Part shown: positions 12,101 to 24,295 of the stretch, piece by piece
How positions within the stretch are numbered: position 1 is the first letter of the stretch
How the letters are laid out: the number at the start of each line of letters is the position of its first letter
Assembly (NCBI GenBank): GCA_029204225.1
Contig: CM055102.1
Location: 27,811,345-27,875,344 of the forward strand
Reading direction: 5' to 3'
DNA length: 64,000 bases
Source: Diphasiastrum complanatum
Taxonomy: Eukaryota > Streptophyta > Lycopodiopsida > Lycopodiales > Lycopodiaceae
Made by a program: the position numbers and the translations under genes
Notes under the pieces: generated by a model
Told to the model about the DNA's origin: nothing
The model's database searches: none
The model's input: only the letters and a program-made list of their open reading frames with translations

Positions 12101-14109
12101 CCACGCATCTGACTTCTCACTGACAATGTGTCGGTACTGGTAGTGAGTCACAGGATGCTCCGTCGATTTGGAGAAAAGTAAAAATAGTGAAGTGATAACT
12201 CTGAACTAGATTGACATTACACCATGATTTATTGATTATGATCATTTTACAATTGCACCGGAACGTTGTTCTAGACCCCCACACTCCAGAACACGGCGTT
12301 CCAGAACTCCGAAACGATGTGTTGAATTTTATTTTTATGATTTAGTAATAACAATCGTTTTCAATCTGAGGCCAATTGACTAATATTATATTATCAACCT
12401 CATTAGCCATAGAAGAGTAAAGGGAGGCAGTTTCCCAATTCCTTGTAATTTACTAATTTCAAGAACTATAATTGCAAAAATTTCATAATGCGTCACAAAG
12501 TTATTGTTGTGCAAGGCTAAAATTGTACTTCATATCTTACTAGGCTCAAATTTTATTGGAAGACTTTAAAGTGTTATTTGGGTTTCATTTTTGTTCAGCT
12601 CCAAACTTTTGCATGTTCTCCCTGGTATTCATTGTTTGTTTATTACGCCTACTCCTTGATTTTATTTCAATTATTACTTTTTGAATCTCTTAAAACCATT
12701 TGGCCATGCACCGCTCACTAATAAACACACCCTTTCATTTCCATCTAGTAAAACGTTTCACTTTCTTTGCTATTTTTTGATTTACAGAAACATTTACATT
12801 TAATTAAGATTAATTACCCTAGTTGCATGCCGCAGTTCCAATCGGCTGATTCCAAAGGTTCGAATCAGCCTATTCCAAAGGTTTGAACTGGGCAGGTCTG
12901 CCTTGAATTGGCCGATTCGAACAAGTTTTCATTTTTTGGGGCCTATTTGAAATTTTTTACACGGTAACTGATTCAAACATGTATTCGATTTGAATCGGCC
13001 GGTTTGAAATGGCTCAATTCGAACCGCGATTCTTTGTTCGAATCACCGACTTCTGAAACATTGGACTAATTACTAAGGAATGAAGCTAAGAAAGTACTTT
13101 GGCACCAAGAGAGTCCCAAACAATGAAAAGAATATTCGTCAATACGAGCAAAGGTTTGAATGCAAAAGCATTCTAGATTCAGGAACAGCACAACTATCTT
13201 GAAGTTTTACTTGAGGCGAATGATGGAATATACCAAGGACATCTTAAACATACTTCCTCAATTTTGACTTTTAGAATGTAAAAGAAGTTGCAGCTACAAA
13301 AGTAGAGAGAGCCACAAGCGTTCCAGTCCCCGAAAACAAAACAAAAAAAAAATTAGCAACATTTTGATCCAAAACACTACTGAATTCCGAAACTGCTCCG
13401 AAAAGCAACGTTCTAAAACAGCACTCATCTATGATAAAAATTTTGATTTCATGTGACACAAGTCAAAATCACTAACTAGCTAAGAACAAGATGATGGCTT
13501 ATCATGATTTAGGACTCTACTTTTTAAGTTTATTGATCGTGATACACTTATAATTAAAATTTGCGTTGCAATAATGTGCTATGAATTCTTATAACATAAA
13601 CCGACACCTGCTTTTTGTTGTACATACACATTGCATATCACTTTTATTGTTTCTTTGTTTCTTTTTAGTCAATTCTCCACTTTGATATTTTCTCTTCAAT
13701 TTGAAGTTGATCCAAATTAGCAAATTTATCAATTTTGACACAAAACAAGAGACATGATAGCATAACTACATCTATTACAAGTTGCAAGGCACTATTGAGC
13801 TTGTAAGCAAACTTTCAACTCATCTTGTTGAACAGCTTTGAGATGTAGATCAAGTCGCCACTAACAAGTGTTGAAGAGTAATGCCTATTTTACCTCTTCA
13901 GCTAAGCACTAGTAAGTTTGTACATTACTCATGGGACATGTTACTTTTAACTACATGGGGCCCGCTACTTGTAACTCAACAAAGTTAGTGCAAGTGGCCC
14001 ACTTGCACAAGTAGCTCAATCGTATGGTTGCCACCTATACATTCCATGCATGTACATGAGGTGCTTGCCTCATAGATGACTAGGAGGACTCTCTCGACTA
14101 AAAGGACCC

Positions 14110-14146
<37 letters not shown>

Positions 14147-15291
14147 GCGCCCTCCATTGGAAATGGGGACCTGGTTCTCCATCGCGCCATGCTCCATCGC
14201 TGCACCCTGGATCGCACCCTGCTCCATCGATTATGACTCCATCGCTGATTGTTGTTGTTGAACCTGGCCAGCGGATTGCTACTGTCTGTCCAGCGGAACT
14301 GTGTACTTGTCCACTGTCCAGCGGACCTGCTGCATTGTTGTCTATCGCTTTTTCCATTGCTCTTTTACCAATATCCCTCAGATCTGAAAATGCCTCGTCG
14401 CAGGCGGTTTGGTGTCCCTACTCCTGATCCATCCTCCGTTTCCAACATTGCTTCAGCATCTTCCTCACAGCCAGATCCACCCTCCCCTTCTTCTTCTTCC
14501 TATCTCACCATCAAATCCTATTCTTGCCAATAATGAAACTATTGTAGCTATTCCCTTGACTCCAAACACTCATATGCATTGGTCAGTCTTCTTCGTGATG
14601 ATCAACTCCGTCTATTTGAATACCTTAACAATCACAAAGAGAAACTTGCTTCCTCGTCATCCGCTTCACACCAATGTCTCACTAGCGTGAAGTTTTGGGG
14701 AAGCGATCTAAATTGCGGGATACCAAAATCTATTTAAACAAAGATCTTACTTTCATCCAAGTCCAAGAACGTAAGAAGGCAAAACAATAAGCTCTGTCAA
14801 GTGGCAAACGACTTATCTATAGTGACGGTATTATCAGATTTGTTGATCATAAGCCTATAGTTAATGACAATCATAACCTTTCGAATCGGCTTTTCGAACC
14901 GTGTTTGAATCAAGTTTAAATCGGGAAAGAATCGGCTTCTCCAGGTTTGAACCGGCGAATCGGTTTTAGGGTTTTTTTTTAAAACATTAATGTCACAGCA
15001 TACATATTACATATTACGTATGTCATATTCCAATGTACCATGTGGATGGTTCGTTAGTGGTAAATTAGCAAATGTTCAATTATTCGAATTTCACGAAAAT
15101 GACAACACACACACACACACACACACACACACATTGTCAAACACACACACACATAATCAAGACTCAAAAACACAAAAAACACGCATTATCAAACACACAC
15201 ACACACATTTGTCAAACACACACAAGCACACACACAAAAACACAAAAAAACACACACACACACACACATTTGTCAACAGTCACACACACAC

Positions 15292-15356
<65 letters not shown>

Positions 15357-17297
15357 GCACGGAACTGTCTCAGATCTCTCTCTCTCGGGCGCATATCTGT
15401 CTCGGATCTCTCTCTCTCTCTTGGGCGTGGATCTCGGAACCTTCGGGACTCAAACTCTGTCGCGAGAAGTAGGACATCCAACGAGCAGGTAACGAGGTTT
15501 TTTTTTTTTAGAAAACGGTTCGAACAGCAAAAAAAACGGTTCAAACCGGACCTTTTCGAAAAGGACTTTTGAATCGCGGTTCTTTCAACAAATCGCGATT
15601 CGACGCAACATTGAATCCTGGCTATATCACTCTCTTCTTAGTAAGTTATGTTGTTTTGACGGCTCTGCTCCATCTTGTTGTTGACACGATAACTCAATCG
15701 AGCTTAATATACTCTCGAAAAACCTAATACTTGTTTTTATGTGCAATCCTACCCTAGTATAATGTAGCAAAATACTTCTAATATATGAAGTAAAAAAAGT
15801 AGTTTGTAACATCAGCCTTTTCGTGCTCCAGACATATACCAACCTTTATAACCTTTTTTTCATTCAACTCCTCGATGATAACTTTATTTACAACATGCTT
15901 TTGGGAAGCGTTTTTTAAGTAGGCCCACATACAAGATATGCCAGATTATCACTTTGATAACTACCATGAAAATTAATGCATTGAATTACATGGAGGACAG
16001 TAACAGCAGGAAGACCAAACGTGGAGTGTATAAGTTTCTAAATCATAAATGGAAATAGGTTAAAAAAGTCACAACAGCCAATTCTTCTGGATCAATATTT
16101 TCTCTTGTATGCCAGATTATCACTTTGATAACTACCATGACAATTAATGCCTTGAATCACATGGAGGAGAGTAATAGCAGGAAGACCAAACTTGGAGTGT
16201 ATACGTTTCTAAATCATAAATGGAAATAGGTTAAAAAGTCACAAAAGCCAAACCTTCTGGACCAATATCTTCTCATCTATTATACCCAGATATGTTTCCA
16301 GATGAGCAACAATGTTTTTTCCACGTTAAGAATATTTCCCCAGGTTGCAAAACACCCCCAGAAGCATGTCCTTGGAGAAACTTTTCCCTTAAACATTGGT
16401 TTGCAACAACAAGATGTAAATTGAATTCAAGAACTTTTATCATCTTCTGTTTCATAACATTTGCCTCTGTTATGGTAAGACAACACTCCGGGAATGCATT
16501 TAAGATAATAAGTTCCTGCATTAATATCCTTAACCCTTGTGTACTGATTGAATTGGATACTTTTAACTCCTACCTGCAATTTGCAATCTAACTATTTCCA
16601 CTACTTTGATGTTGATTGTGATCTAACTATTTCCACTTAAAACTGTTCATATGATATCTAGCTAATAAATGGTCTTGCTTTACCACTAAATGAGCTCCAT
16701 GGAACAAAAAATGGCAAACAGCTGTTCTGCATCTATACCGTCCTGGCTTTCTGGACATAAAAGAAATACTGAACAAAATATCTAAGCTCATTCATTGTTC
16801 AAGGTACTTACTGTGAATTTTCCTCTTTTGCAGCAAACCTGTCATCAAAGACAATAACTGGTAGTCCGTCCCGGAAATTTTTGGACAAGCCTCGGTCTGA
16901 AGGCTGCACTAAAACGAACCGACACGTGAATCTAAGCAGCATCGATGAAGCAATATCATGATATTTTAACACATGAAAGAGAAGGTTAAGTTTCAGACAT
17001 ATGGTTTTAGTGCAGAAAGGGCTGAGAGAACTAGGGAGACATCTATATCATGACAGAAGCCATGAAGTTTCTTACCGCTGAAAAAAGACTACGAGCAAAA
17101 AAGTGTGCTCGGAGTCGAGATGCAGCCTGGGCGGTTCTCCGTCGCCTCAGATAAAGTAGCCAAAAGAGTAATATCAAGACGACCGTAAACAAAACAGGCA
17201 TGGCAAAAATAAATGTCTGGTAGAGTTTGAGATTTGAGGTAGTGGGAGTGCAAGATCCAGTTTGGCATGAAGGACCTGCGCCATTCTGGAGGGACAT
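8822..17297 (-). CDS. RING-H2 finger protein, ATL family E3 ubiquitin ligase
   Basis: Three exons (17297-17076, 16903-16812, 9197-8822) join into 690 bases, 229 residues plus stop. Residues about 24-50 form one hydrophobic membrane segment ending in a YLRRRR stop-transfer cluster. A GLPVIVF stretch (about 87-93) matches the ATL 'GLD' region. The RING-H2 domain has C106, C109, C125, H127, H130, C133, C144 and C147, plus the W137 expected for E2 binding. Introns begin GT, end AG and agree in phase (0, then 2). ATL proteins are membrane-anchored ligases that pass ubiquitin from an E2 to substrates. Layout and sequence resemble Arabidopsis ATL58/ATL59. The 172-bp first intron contrasts with a 7.6-kb second intron full of repeats. 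The Ser-rich C-tail (about 160-229) has no known domain. The substrate is unknown. Confidence 0.9.
9198..12817 (-). other. Intron 2 of the RING-H2 gene, 3' part
   Basis: Long non-coding stretch with no alternative exon whose phase fits. At 10627 a terminus-like CAAGGTTCTAAAAC is followed by GATTTCGGCGAAAATTC, resembling the hAT-like ends found elsewhere, but no partner end was found. Confidence 0.6.
11700..11899. repeat. Tandem duplication of about 100 bp inside intron 2
   Basis: The unit starting ATAGAGAATGA lies at 11701 and 11801. Both copies end in ACATTTTCTGGTCAG and differ at scattered bases. Confidence 0.8.
12818..13065 (+). mobile_element. Short hAT-like MITE (248 bp)
   Basis: The left end CCTAGTTGCA is one base from the CATAGTTGCA terminus of the 33900-34828 element. 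The right end, read inward on the minus strand, is CCAATGTTTCA. The flanks TTAATTAC (12810-12817) and CTAATTAC (13066-13073) agree at 7 of 8 bases, the target-duplication length of hAT elements. The interior is dense in GAATCGG and TTCGAA words in both orientations. There is no coding capacity, so movement would need a transposase in trans. Confidence 0.6.
13066..14085 (-). other. Intron 2 of the RING-H2 gene, middle part
   Basis: AT-rich, no coding or repeat signal recognised. Confidence 0.5.
14086..14860 (+). pseudogene. Degenerate coding-like stretch, unidentified retroelement relic
   Basis: A C-run and (CT)n at about 14109-14144 precede a GC-richer segment with an ATG at 14390 ([14 protein letters not shown]) and a Ser/Pro-rich stretch. 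Further on, frames broken by indels read [17 protein letters not shown] and then [14 protein letters not shown] and [18 protein letters not shown]. The last pieces resemble the C-terminal part of LINE ORF1-like proteins, but the likeness is weak and no reverse transcriptase follows. It lies within intron 2 of the RING-H2 gene, on the opposite strand. It could equally belong to another transposon type. Confidence 0.3.
14869..14986. repeat. GAATCGG/TTCGAACC word array, candidate MITE
   Basis: A dense run of CGAATCGG, TTCGAACC and GAACCGGCGAATCGG words. The flanks TTAATGAC (14861) and TTAATGTC (14987) agree at 7 of 8 bases and could be a target duplication, but the ends do not form a clear inverted repeat. 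Confidence 0.35.
15103..15354. repeat. Compound microsatellite (CA)n then (CT)n
   Basis: Interrupted CA runs fill 15103-15290 and a pure CT run fills about 15295-15354, with shorter CTCTCTCT pieces to 15421. Long open frames across it are artefacts of the dinucleotide repeat. Confidence 0.95.
15505..15617. repeat. Palindromic word array with hAT-like terminus
   Basis: It contains AACGGTTCAAACCGG, TTTTCGAAAAGG and two GAATCGCG/CGCGATTC words. Read on the minus strand the outer end is CAATGTTGCGTCGAATCGCG, matching the style of the other hAT-like termini. Confidence 0.45.
15940..16281. repeat. 171-bp tandem duplication in intron 2
   Basis: Two units (15940-16110, 16111-16281), each starting GCCAGATTATCACTTTGATA. 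They are collinear throughout and differ at scattered single bases. Confidence 0.9.
16812..16903 (-). CDS. RING-H2 gene exon 2 (GLD region)
   Basis: 92 bases from PSDRGLS to the first two bases of a Gln codon. The acceptor is TTTTAGTGCAG and the donor GTAAGTACC. Too short to show as a long open frame; found by matching phases with its neighbours. Confidence 0.9.
17076..17297 (-). CDS. RING-H2 gene exon 1 (start codon, membrane segment)
   Basis: 222 bases, 74 codons, phase 0 at its end. The ATG at 17297 is chosen because it opens the frame just before a short polar lead and the membrane helix. The donor is GTAAGAAAC. Confidence 0.9.
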
Positions 17298-18124
17298 CTC
17301 TCTTGCTTTTTCTGCCTAAAGTAAGCAATTTCGTCACAAACTATACTTTTCATCGGTATTTCATTGTTCCATTGCCATTTCTGAACGCCGTCTCACAACA
17401 TCACTTTACTTGACGAAAGTCATTCAAAAAGTTACAATGCCTATGCCCAACAAACTTTCTTTGGCAGGCTTCGCATCTGCAGAGGTCTACAACTCCGAAT
17501 CCTCCAACAGAGTGCCAAAAACTGTAGCAATTGTTTAACAGCACGAATTCACAATCAGCAGCCCACCACATAAAAACAAAGAACACAACGCTAACAAGAA
17601 ACAATACTGAAAGTTTAAAAGTCAAAATCCAATTCTATGAACTATTCTCGTACCTTTTGCCTTCAAACTCTCAACACGCAAGAAACGAAGAAAGAAAGCT
17701 TACAAACAAAACAAAATGAAAGATTAAAAGTCAATAACCGTGTCTATTACTAGTCCAGTACCTATTGCTTTCATTCTAGAAAAAAATAAGTATTGTTTTC
17801 ACATGAGGAAAGAAAAAAAGAAAAGTCGAAGCCACGAAAGCAAATACGTCAACAGCAAATCACCTTTAGAAATCGCTGCAAAACAATAGTCTATGATCTG
17901 CCTGCCTCCTGCTTGTTTAATAAGACAGTATATTTATCATAGATTTTTGTGTTTGTAGGCGACGAATCTGTGCCAAACTAGCATGTTGGAGATAGCCGAC
18001 TGGGCCCCAGATTTTCACGATCCATCGTCTTTTTCGATCATTCTCCACCTACCTATCGCCATCTCCTTCCTCCCTCATCGATCTTCTTTCTCGTCATCTC
18101 TCTTCCATTTCGCAGCCTCTTAAC
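17298..18124 (-). promoter_or_regulatory. Upstream region of the RING-H2 gene (5' UTR/promoter, unresolved)
   Basis: The minus-strand sequence before the start codon is AT-rich. A TTTAGGCAG just before the ATG (about 17311-17319) could be a 5' UTR intron acceptor. An ATAAATATA near 17930 is TATA-like. Neither is proven, and the start site cannot be placed. Confidence 0.3.
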
Positions 18125-18215
18125 CCAACGGGGTTGGGTTGGCTCAGTTGGTTGGCTTGGCATCCAAAGTTTCTTTGGTCCCAGGTTCGAGTCTCCCGTT
18201 GGAAACCAAAAAGCA
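18125..18215 (+). repeat. tRNA-derived SINE-like repeat, copy 2
   Basis: It has the A box TGGCTCAGTTGG and the B box GGTTCGAGTCTCC. Same backbone as copy 1, but closer to the consensus of the four copies. Confidence 0.75.
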
Positions 18216-18821
18216 TTTCGCAGCCTCGCGTTTTCTCTTCCAGCTCGGACTCCGGTGCGTCCACGCTCTCTCACTTAGATGTCCGCCAGGTGTCGTTACG
18301 AAAGTGGCATTCCATCCACCGTCAGCCGACGTGGTAGAATCCTGATGCGTGTAGCGAGATCCGACGGTGAGGGGCTTAAGATGGTAGTAATTACGAGGCC
18401 TTTTTGCATCGGCGCCAGCCCGCCATCGTTGGATAATTTGGGAAGGCCTCGTTTAGCGAATCAACAGTTGACAACTTCCGACTCGTGGCAAGCATCCAAT
18501 AAAAGTAGTGTCTGGCCCTGGGTGGCCTTCCAGCTTCCACAGAGACTGGCCTCTGACAGCGGGGCCAGTAGCTAAAGCAGGTGTTCCCATCCCATTTAAA
18601 GGCTGATTTCGAAATTCGGCTGTTCTACCCCAACGCCCCCCACTTACACCATCATATCTGGTCACTGGTCCCCTCCCTCCAGCCTCTAAGAGACCAGGCA
18701 AGTTGAACTTTGAAGTTTCTTTTAGCTAAAATAACCACGCCCTAAAGTTTAAGTCCTTATGCCATTTATGAGCTCCATTCAATGTACATTTATCCTTTGC
18801 ACTTACTTCAATTTTCTTGGC
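18216..18821. other. GC-richer non-coding segment
   Basis: Overlapping short frames on both strands occur because the GC content is higher here. None shows a domain or splice support. Confidence 0.45.
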
Positions 18822-19070
18822 TAAGTGGGATATGTACTCGCCGCTTGGAATGGTCTTTTAGTGGCCTTTGCACATGATAAAATCATTGTAAAATAATGGC
18901 AAGGTCCTTAAAACCAAGTTGGATATGTATCGAGGAATGGTCTTTTTAGTGACCTTAAACGATCGTATTATGACGAGGCCCTTGGCCAAGTTGGATATGG
19001 ATGAGGGATGGTCTTTTTAGTGAGCTAGAAATGTTGTAAAATTATGATGAGCCGTTAGGCCAAGCCACAC
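18822..19070. repeat. Degenerate tandem repeat, about 3 units of 70-100 bp
   Basis: Units share AAGTTGGATATG, a GGAATGGTCTTTTTAGTG-like core and an ending resembling ATTATGACGAGGCC. Spacing varies, so it is an old minisatellite. Confidence 0.65.
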
Positions 19071-19499
19071 TTGACTGATCAATGAACCAAGTCACGCCTT
19101 TAGGCCAAACCAATACTTGAACAATCGTTGATGAACGAGGTGTGAAGCTCACTAGAAAGACTTTTCCCAAGCATAAAAAGGATTATCTCAACGTTTTATA
19201 TTAAGCCTGAAAATATTTTCATTGCCCACAGATTTTGACTTTTTACAAGGTGAAATATTATGCCCCATATGCACATATATGAGCTATAAACTGCTTATAG
19301 AAATTTTTATAACTTTAAGATTAATTTGCCTTGTGTTTTATTTTACGGTCCATTCCATATAATAATTCTCACAAAGAATTTCTAGAGGAACAAAATTACA
19401 TGCATGATTTTATCAACTTTGGAACAACCAAGAGGAAAAATCCTCTTTGTATTTGGAGGAAGTCTTAAATGACATAATAGTGGTCTATAAATTATTATT

Positions 19500-19745
19500 C
19501 ATAAATACATGAGAGTAATAAATACCTCTGTAAGATGTATTTACTATTTTTGAAAAGTTGCATAAACACCTTACCATATTGTAAGATACAATTACTATTT
19601 TTAAAAGGCACATAATGTACATTAATATTTGTGAAAAATTGAACATGAACATAAATCTGAGACTTGCTATTTTTAAAAAGTCTAAGAGCTACATATTTAC
19701 TATTTTAAAAAGTCAAAGAGTTGCATATTTACTATTTTTGAAGTT
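19500..19745. repeat. Degenerate AT-rich tandem repeat
   Basis: The phrase TATTTACTATTTTTAAAAAGT recurs about six times with varying gaps. Confidence 0.55.
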
Positions 19746-19828
19746 GCTAACACGTCATGGCCCTTGAATTTTTAAAAAATAAAAGGGTTTATAAAATAAT
19801 CAAATCAAACCTCTAACGGTTGTTACAC

Positions 19829-19854
19829 TAGGGAAGGCCCCGAGGCCTTCCCTA
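19829..19854. repeat. Perfect 11-bp inverted repeat hairpin
   Basis: TAGGGAAGGCC and GGCCTTCCCTA flank a 4-base loop. It is GC-rich in an AT-rich setting. No gene is nearby that it could terminate. Confidence 0.85.
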
Positions 19855-21304
19855 TACAAACATATGAATTAAAATGCCAACACAATCTTTTACATATAGG
19901 TAGTGATCTCCACCCCACACGCTAGGCCTTCTATGATGAATTTGCAAGGCACAATGCACTTCAAAAAAGTACTAAAATTTCAATAAAGTTCAATTGAAAA
20001 TCAAAAAAAAAAAAAGTTGCCCATGTATTAATTAAAAAGTCAAATTTCATAGGTGCAAAAAAAAGGTTTCTATTTTTCTTCTAAACTACATCAAAATTGT
20101 GGTTACCAAGGCAAAGAAGCTTCATACACTTTTAAAATGAAAAGTAATCTTTGAAACATACATGTCATATGAAAGTTGGAAATGAAATATATAGGATATA
20201 GAGTTCTCCACCCTACATGCTCCATTTGTAGGATGTTTGTGGGTTCCGACTGATGGAGCTTTAGCAAGGGGCTCCACCCTAAGAAGGTAAAGTCAAGTAG
20301 CATGTATTCAAGTTCATCTAAAGCCCATGGACCACCATATCTAGCAACAACGAATGGTATTTTTCTTGTTGTAGTCAAGGATTTAGCACTTATCTTGAGA
20401 GGGAGGAGATGTTATTTTGACGTTTGCATGACACCAAAAAACGTCATATTAGAAAAAAGTGAATGAGAAATCTGAATTCTTGTCATACACAACATGAGGC
20501 ATAAGAGTGACCAATCACCTCCAACTTTCTCCACAGCACCACTTCAAATAAAGTCATGGTTGATCAAGGTTACTATGATACTTCTCCAGGCTTCATAACA
20601 TCCTCATATGAATGTTTTCCATTCTTGAGCACCTTACTTGGACCATCATATTCCTTGGAAACCTACTCATCGAGCCTTGACACATGATGATCCTCGATAG
20701 GCACCTACATCATGGTCCTTCGTACGTGTGTAACAATGGTATTCAAAAATAAAGGGCTATAGTTTCTAATATGGAATGTTATGGGTTGTAGCCTTCGCCA
20801 CATTGCAGACAACCATTAATTCAAGGCCATAGCTTTTAGCCCCTTAGCCTTTATGCATAATACATGCCCTAATCTCAATCAACTTGTGCAATGGACACCT
20901 TGGGGTTGAGCTAAATGGTAGCCTAGCAAAGGCCCGAACTCATGTGTAACACCATGCAAGAATACTCATGCTCACACTCTCACCTATGAGATGGAGTTGC
21001 ATCTAGGCCTGGAGTTCAAAGTGTGGCTGTCGCTTGAAGTATTGGGAATTGAAATCATAATGACCTTTACAGTAGGTGAAAAATAAAGATGAGGTCATTA
21101 AGCTTAGCCATTATTGAGAGAAACAATCTCACCATAAATGAAGTGTCCTTGAACTCAATGGAAAAGTAGATAAAAATTTATTTCCAAGCATTAAAAATTT
21201 GCAAAGTATGTTAAGGGTAAGTTTTCTTTCATATAGTCTTCCAACTTATATGCAAAACTTTTTATGGGCCATCTTATGCTTTTGAAAAGTTTTATGGACT
21301 TCCA
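19855..21304. other. Non-coding, no feature recognised
   Basis: AT-rich sequence with an A-run near 20006-20015. No supported frame. Confidence 0.5.
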
Positions 21305-21530
21305 CTAGTACGCCTGCCAGCCCGTTGGCAGGCGCGCTGGAGGGCGGGCAAATTCAAAATATCAACTAGCAACCCGCCCGCCCCCCACCTCCATCGTCCC
21401 AGCCCCTGCCCGTGCCCCCCCTGCTAACCGTGGCCATGGCCTGCCCATTCCGGAGTAATGGTAAAAGAAATTGGGTTTCCGGGTAGCTCAGGTTGCTCAT
21501 TACAACGTGCATAGAAACCCACTTTCTTTT
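21305..21530 (-). repeat. GC-rich hairpins, possible Helitron 3' terminus
   Basis: On the minus strand, GCGCCTGCCA, a short loop and TGGCAGGCG form a strong stem, followed within a few bases by CTAG and then T. Helitrons end with a hairpin followed by CTRR, inserted between A and T. Inside it lie C-rich CCCGCCCGCC words and a second stem (about 21462-21479 with 21513-21530, TAAAAGAAA.TGGGTTTC, 17 of 18 paired). No 5' TC end or helicase was found. Confidence 0.3.
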
Positions 21531-21715
21531 AGTATATGTAGATAATCATAATATGAGAGCATGCAACTTCAAAAGACATTATGTAATCCACCACACTTTG
21601 GTAAGGCTAGTAAATTCTTGAGGCGTGAAAATCTTTGCACTATTTAGTGCATTGTATGAATGGAAACTAAAATGCCACCTCAATACTTTACACATTTTTA
21701 CATATTAATGCCACA

Positions 21716-22300
21716 TCAATTAATAAACCAGTCCAATATTTTCAAGTTTGTTGGCAAAAATATGTTATTATTTGACATTCGACTTACAAGAAAAACTGCG
21801 TGCACTTGCGTTCCTTCTGAGAGGTCCAATTGGTAAGCTAAGGATCCAATCTTTTTCAAGATTTGATACGATCTTCTATATCTAGCGAACAGTTTGTAAT
21901 GCTTGTTGGTATGCATTACACTTGAATCATTTGGGATTCATAAATACACCCAACCCAACCCAACCCCCCGAAAGTCTCGAGGCAATCTTTTCAGATTAGC
22001 TTACTGTCGGTCCCTATCTTGGGCACTCTGGACATTCTCACGTGCTATCAATAGCATTTCTTGCATATCGTGTAGGAAATTCGCTACTTTCTGAAACTTG
22101 ATCGAACGAGTCTCTACCACAATGGGTGATCTAGGCTTTAAACCATACATAAGCATGAAGGGTTATAACCTGTAGTCGAATGCTTACTACTATTATAATC
22201 AGTCTCCATCGAGGATAGCTAGCATTCCAAGGAGATTATCATCAAAAGACGTATGCTAATAGCATCTAATCTTCTGATCATGCTCGCTATACTCTCATAA
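21716..22300 (-). pseudogene. Gypsy A: integrase C-terminal relic
   Basis: Minus-strand pieces read STTGYNPFMLMYG, then SPIVVETRSIKF, ENVQSAQDRDRQ, and finally ILKKIGSLAYQLDL with VHAVFLVSRM. This is the order of the C-terminal part of Ty3/gypsy integrases that leads to the chromodomain. Stops and shifts break the frame, and the catalytic core is not recognisable. This is a dead fragment. Confidence 0.75.
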
Positions 22301-22875
<575 letters not shown>

Positions 22876-23489
22876 AAGTTTGACCTTGGTGATTGGGGTT
22901 AGTGGATCATAGTGTTAGATCTTAAATCATAAGCATGTGTATGAATCTGAATTATGTTATCGCTTCGTGACATGTTAGAATCATCTTCATCGCTTGATCT
23001 TGAGTTCAACGAAGAATTGCTCAAAATATCCATTTAAACTCTTGCCAAGCTACAAAAGTCTCATTCTTCACCAATTCTACCATATATATATTTCTATCAG
23101 ATCTACCTCCAGTGAGACGGGCAAAGATTTCAGATTTGTCAAAGATAGTCATTTAAGTTATTTTTTATCCAAAATAGTAGTGGAGAACCCTCGCCGAGTT
23201 ATCCTTCGCCAATATTATTTTTGGGTTTTGATCTACCAAATTTAGCTATTGTCAAATTTGTGAAAAAAATTGATTTGATAAGACATTGATATTTGAGATT
23301 TTTTCATTTTTAGAGTGTTGAGTTGATTTTTGTTTTCAAAATAGTTTATGATATCATCATCTAGTGATCAAGCTTTTTTTACAAATTAGAACATAGGATT
23401 TAATTTTAAAATCTAGATCCAATCTCACATGCACATTATGCTTTACAGATTTACCATTTTATTTTGAAGGAATTCCTAAAAATGGTAGA

Positions 23490-24260
23490 ATCATATTCAT
23501 AACCAGAGATTCAGGAACCCCAATCCCATCCTACCCCTCGTTTAGATTGCCGAAGTATAATGGAGTTACAGATCTAGTCAGATTCCTTAAAAGCTTCATT
23601 GAATCTTGTGAAGTCTATGAAGTTAACCCAAAATATAAACTTACACTTTTTCCTATGTCATTGAGTCGTGTGTTGCGCAAGATTGGTTCTATAATCAAGA
23701 TTTGATAAAATGATCTGATTGGGAAGTAGTCAAAGCCGGACTTGTTACGAGGTTTAAACCCATAAATTTCTTGGAAGATCAGTTTCTATTATTAAGTAAA
23801 ATTAAAATGGAAAAGAAAGAGATGGTGCATGATTACATTGAATGTATCAAACATCTTTGCTTTGAATGTAAACCTGATCTTTTAAATAATGAGCCTCTGA
23901 TTAGCGGTTTACATGTGTCGACATGATGACAAATCAGAACTAAGTGTAATACTAATAAAAGATTGTGCTCTTGATATTGCCATCACATATTCTATCAATA
24001 TGATGAACATAGCTTGCTTGGATTTCAGTTGATCTAATCTCAGATCCAATTGAAGATGAATTTATTCCAATCAGTCATGCTTTATCCTATTATGAGGATG
24101 TTCAGCTTACTAATGAGCGAATCCTACGACATATAGATCCTACAATATTTGGTGTCAGACACATCCTTGATGAACCACCGACAAAATCACCAAAAGCAGT
24201 AATTTTGATGGAAGGGAAGCCTACGGGACCGATGACCAAGAAGCAAGCTAAATAGCATTA
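23490..24260 (+). pseudogene. Gypsy B: gag relic
   Basis: Frames broken by stops and one-base shifts read LPKYNGVTDLVRFLKSF, AQDWFYNQDLIK, LVTRFKPINFLEDQ and MVHDYIECIKHLCF. This matches the order of the retrotransposon gag domain (capsid) of Ty3/gypsy elements, including the conserved W and F-L positions. A second piece at about 24030-24256 encodes some 75 codons with no recognised motif (IPISHALSYYEDVQL). No zinc knuckle, pol or LTR can be joined to it. Confidence 0.65.
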
Positions 24261-24295
24261 TTTAAGTGGAAAAATCCACCAAATGAGGCGGTTAC

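Noticed and set aside
14990-15572. Two overlapping frames of about 160 codons rich in Thr-His and Ser-Leu
   Set aside because: They are translations of the CA and CT microsatellites, which stay open in several frames. No start context or domain.
18125-18215. Possible functional tRNA gene
   Set aside because: A and B boxes are present, but the ends do not pair as an acceptor stem and the same unit recurs with variation, as SINEs do.
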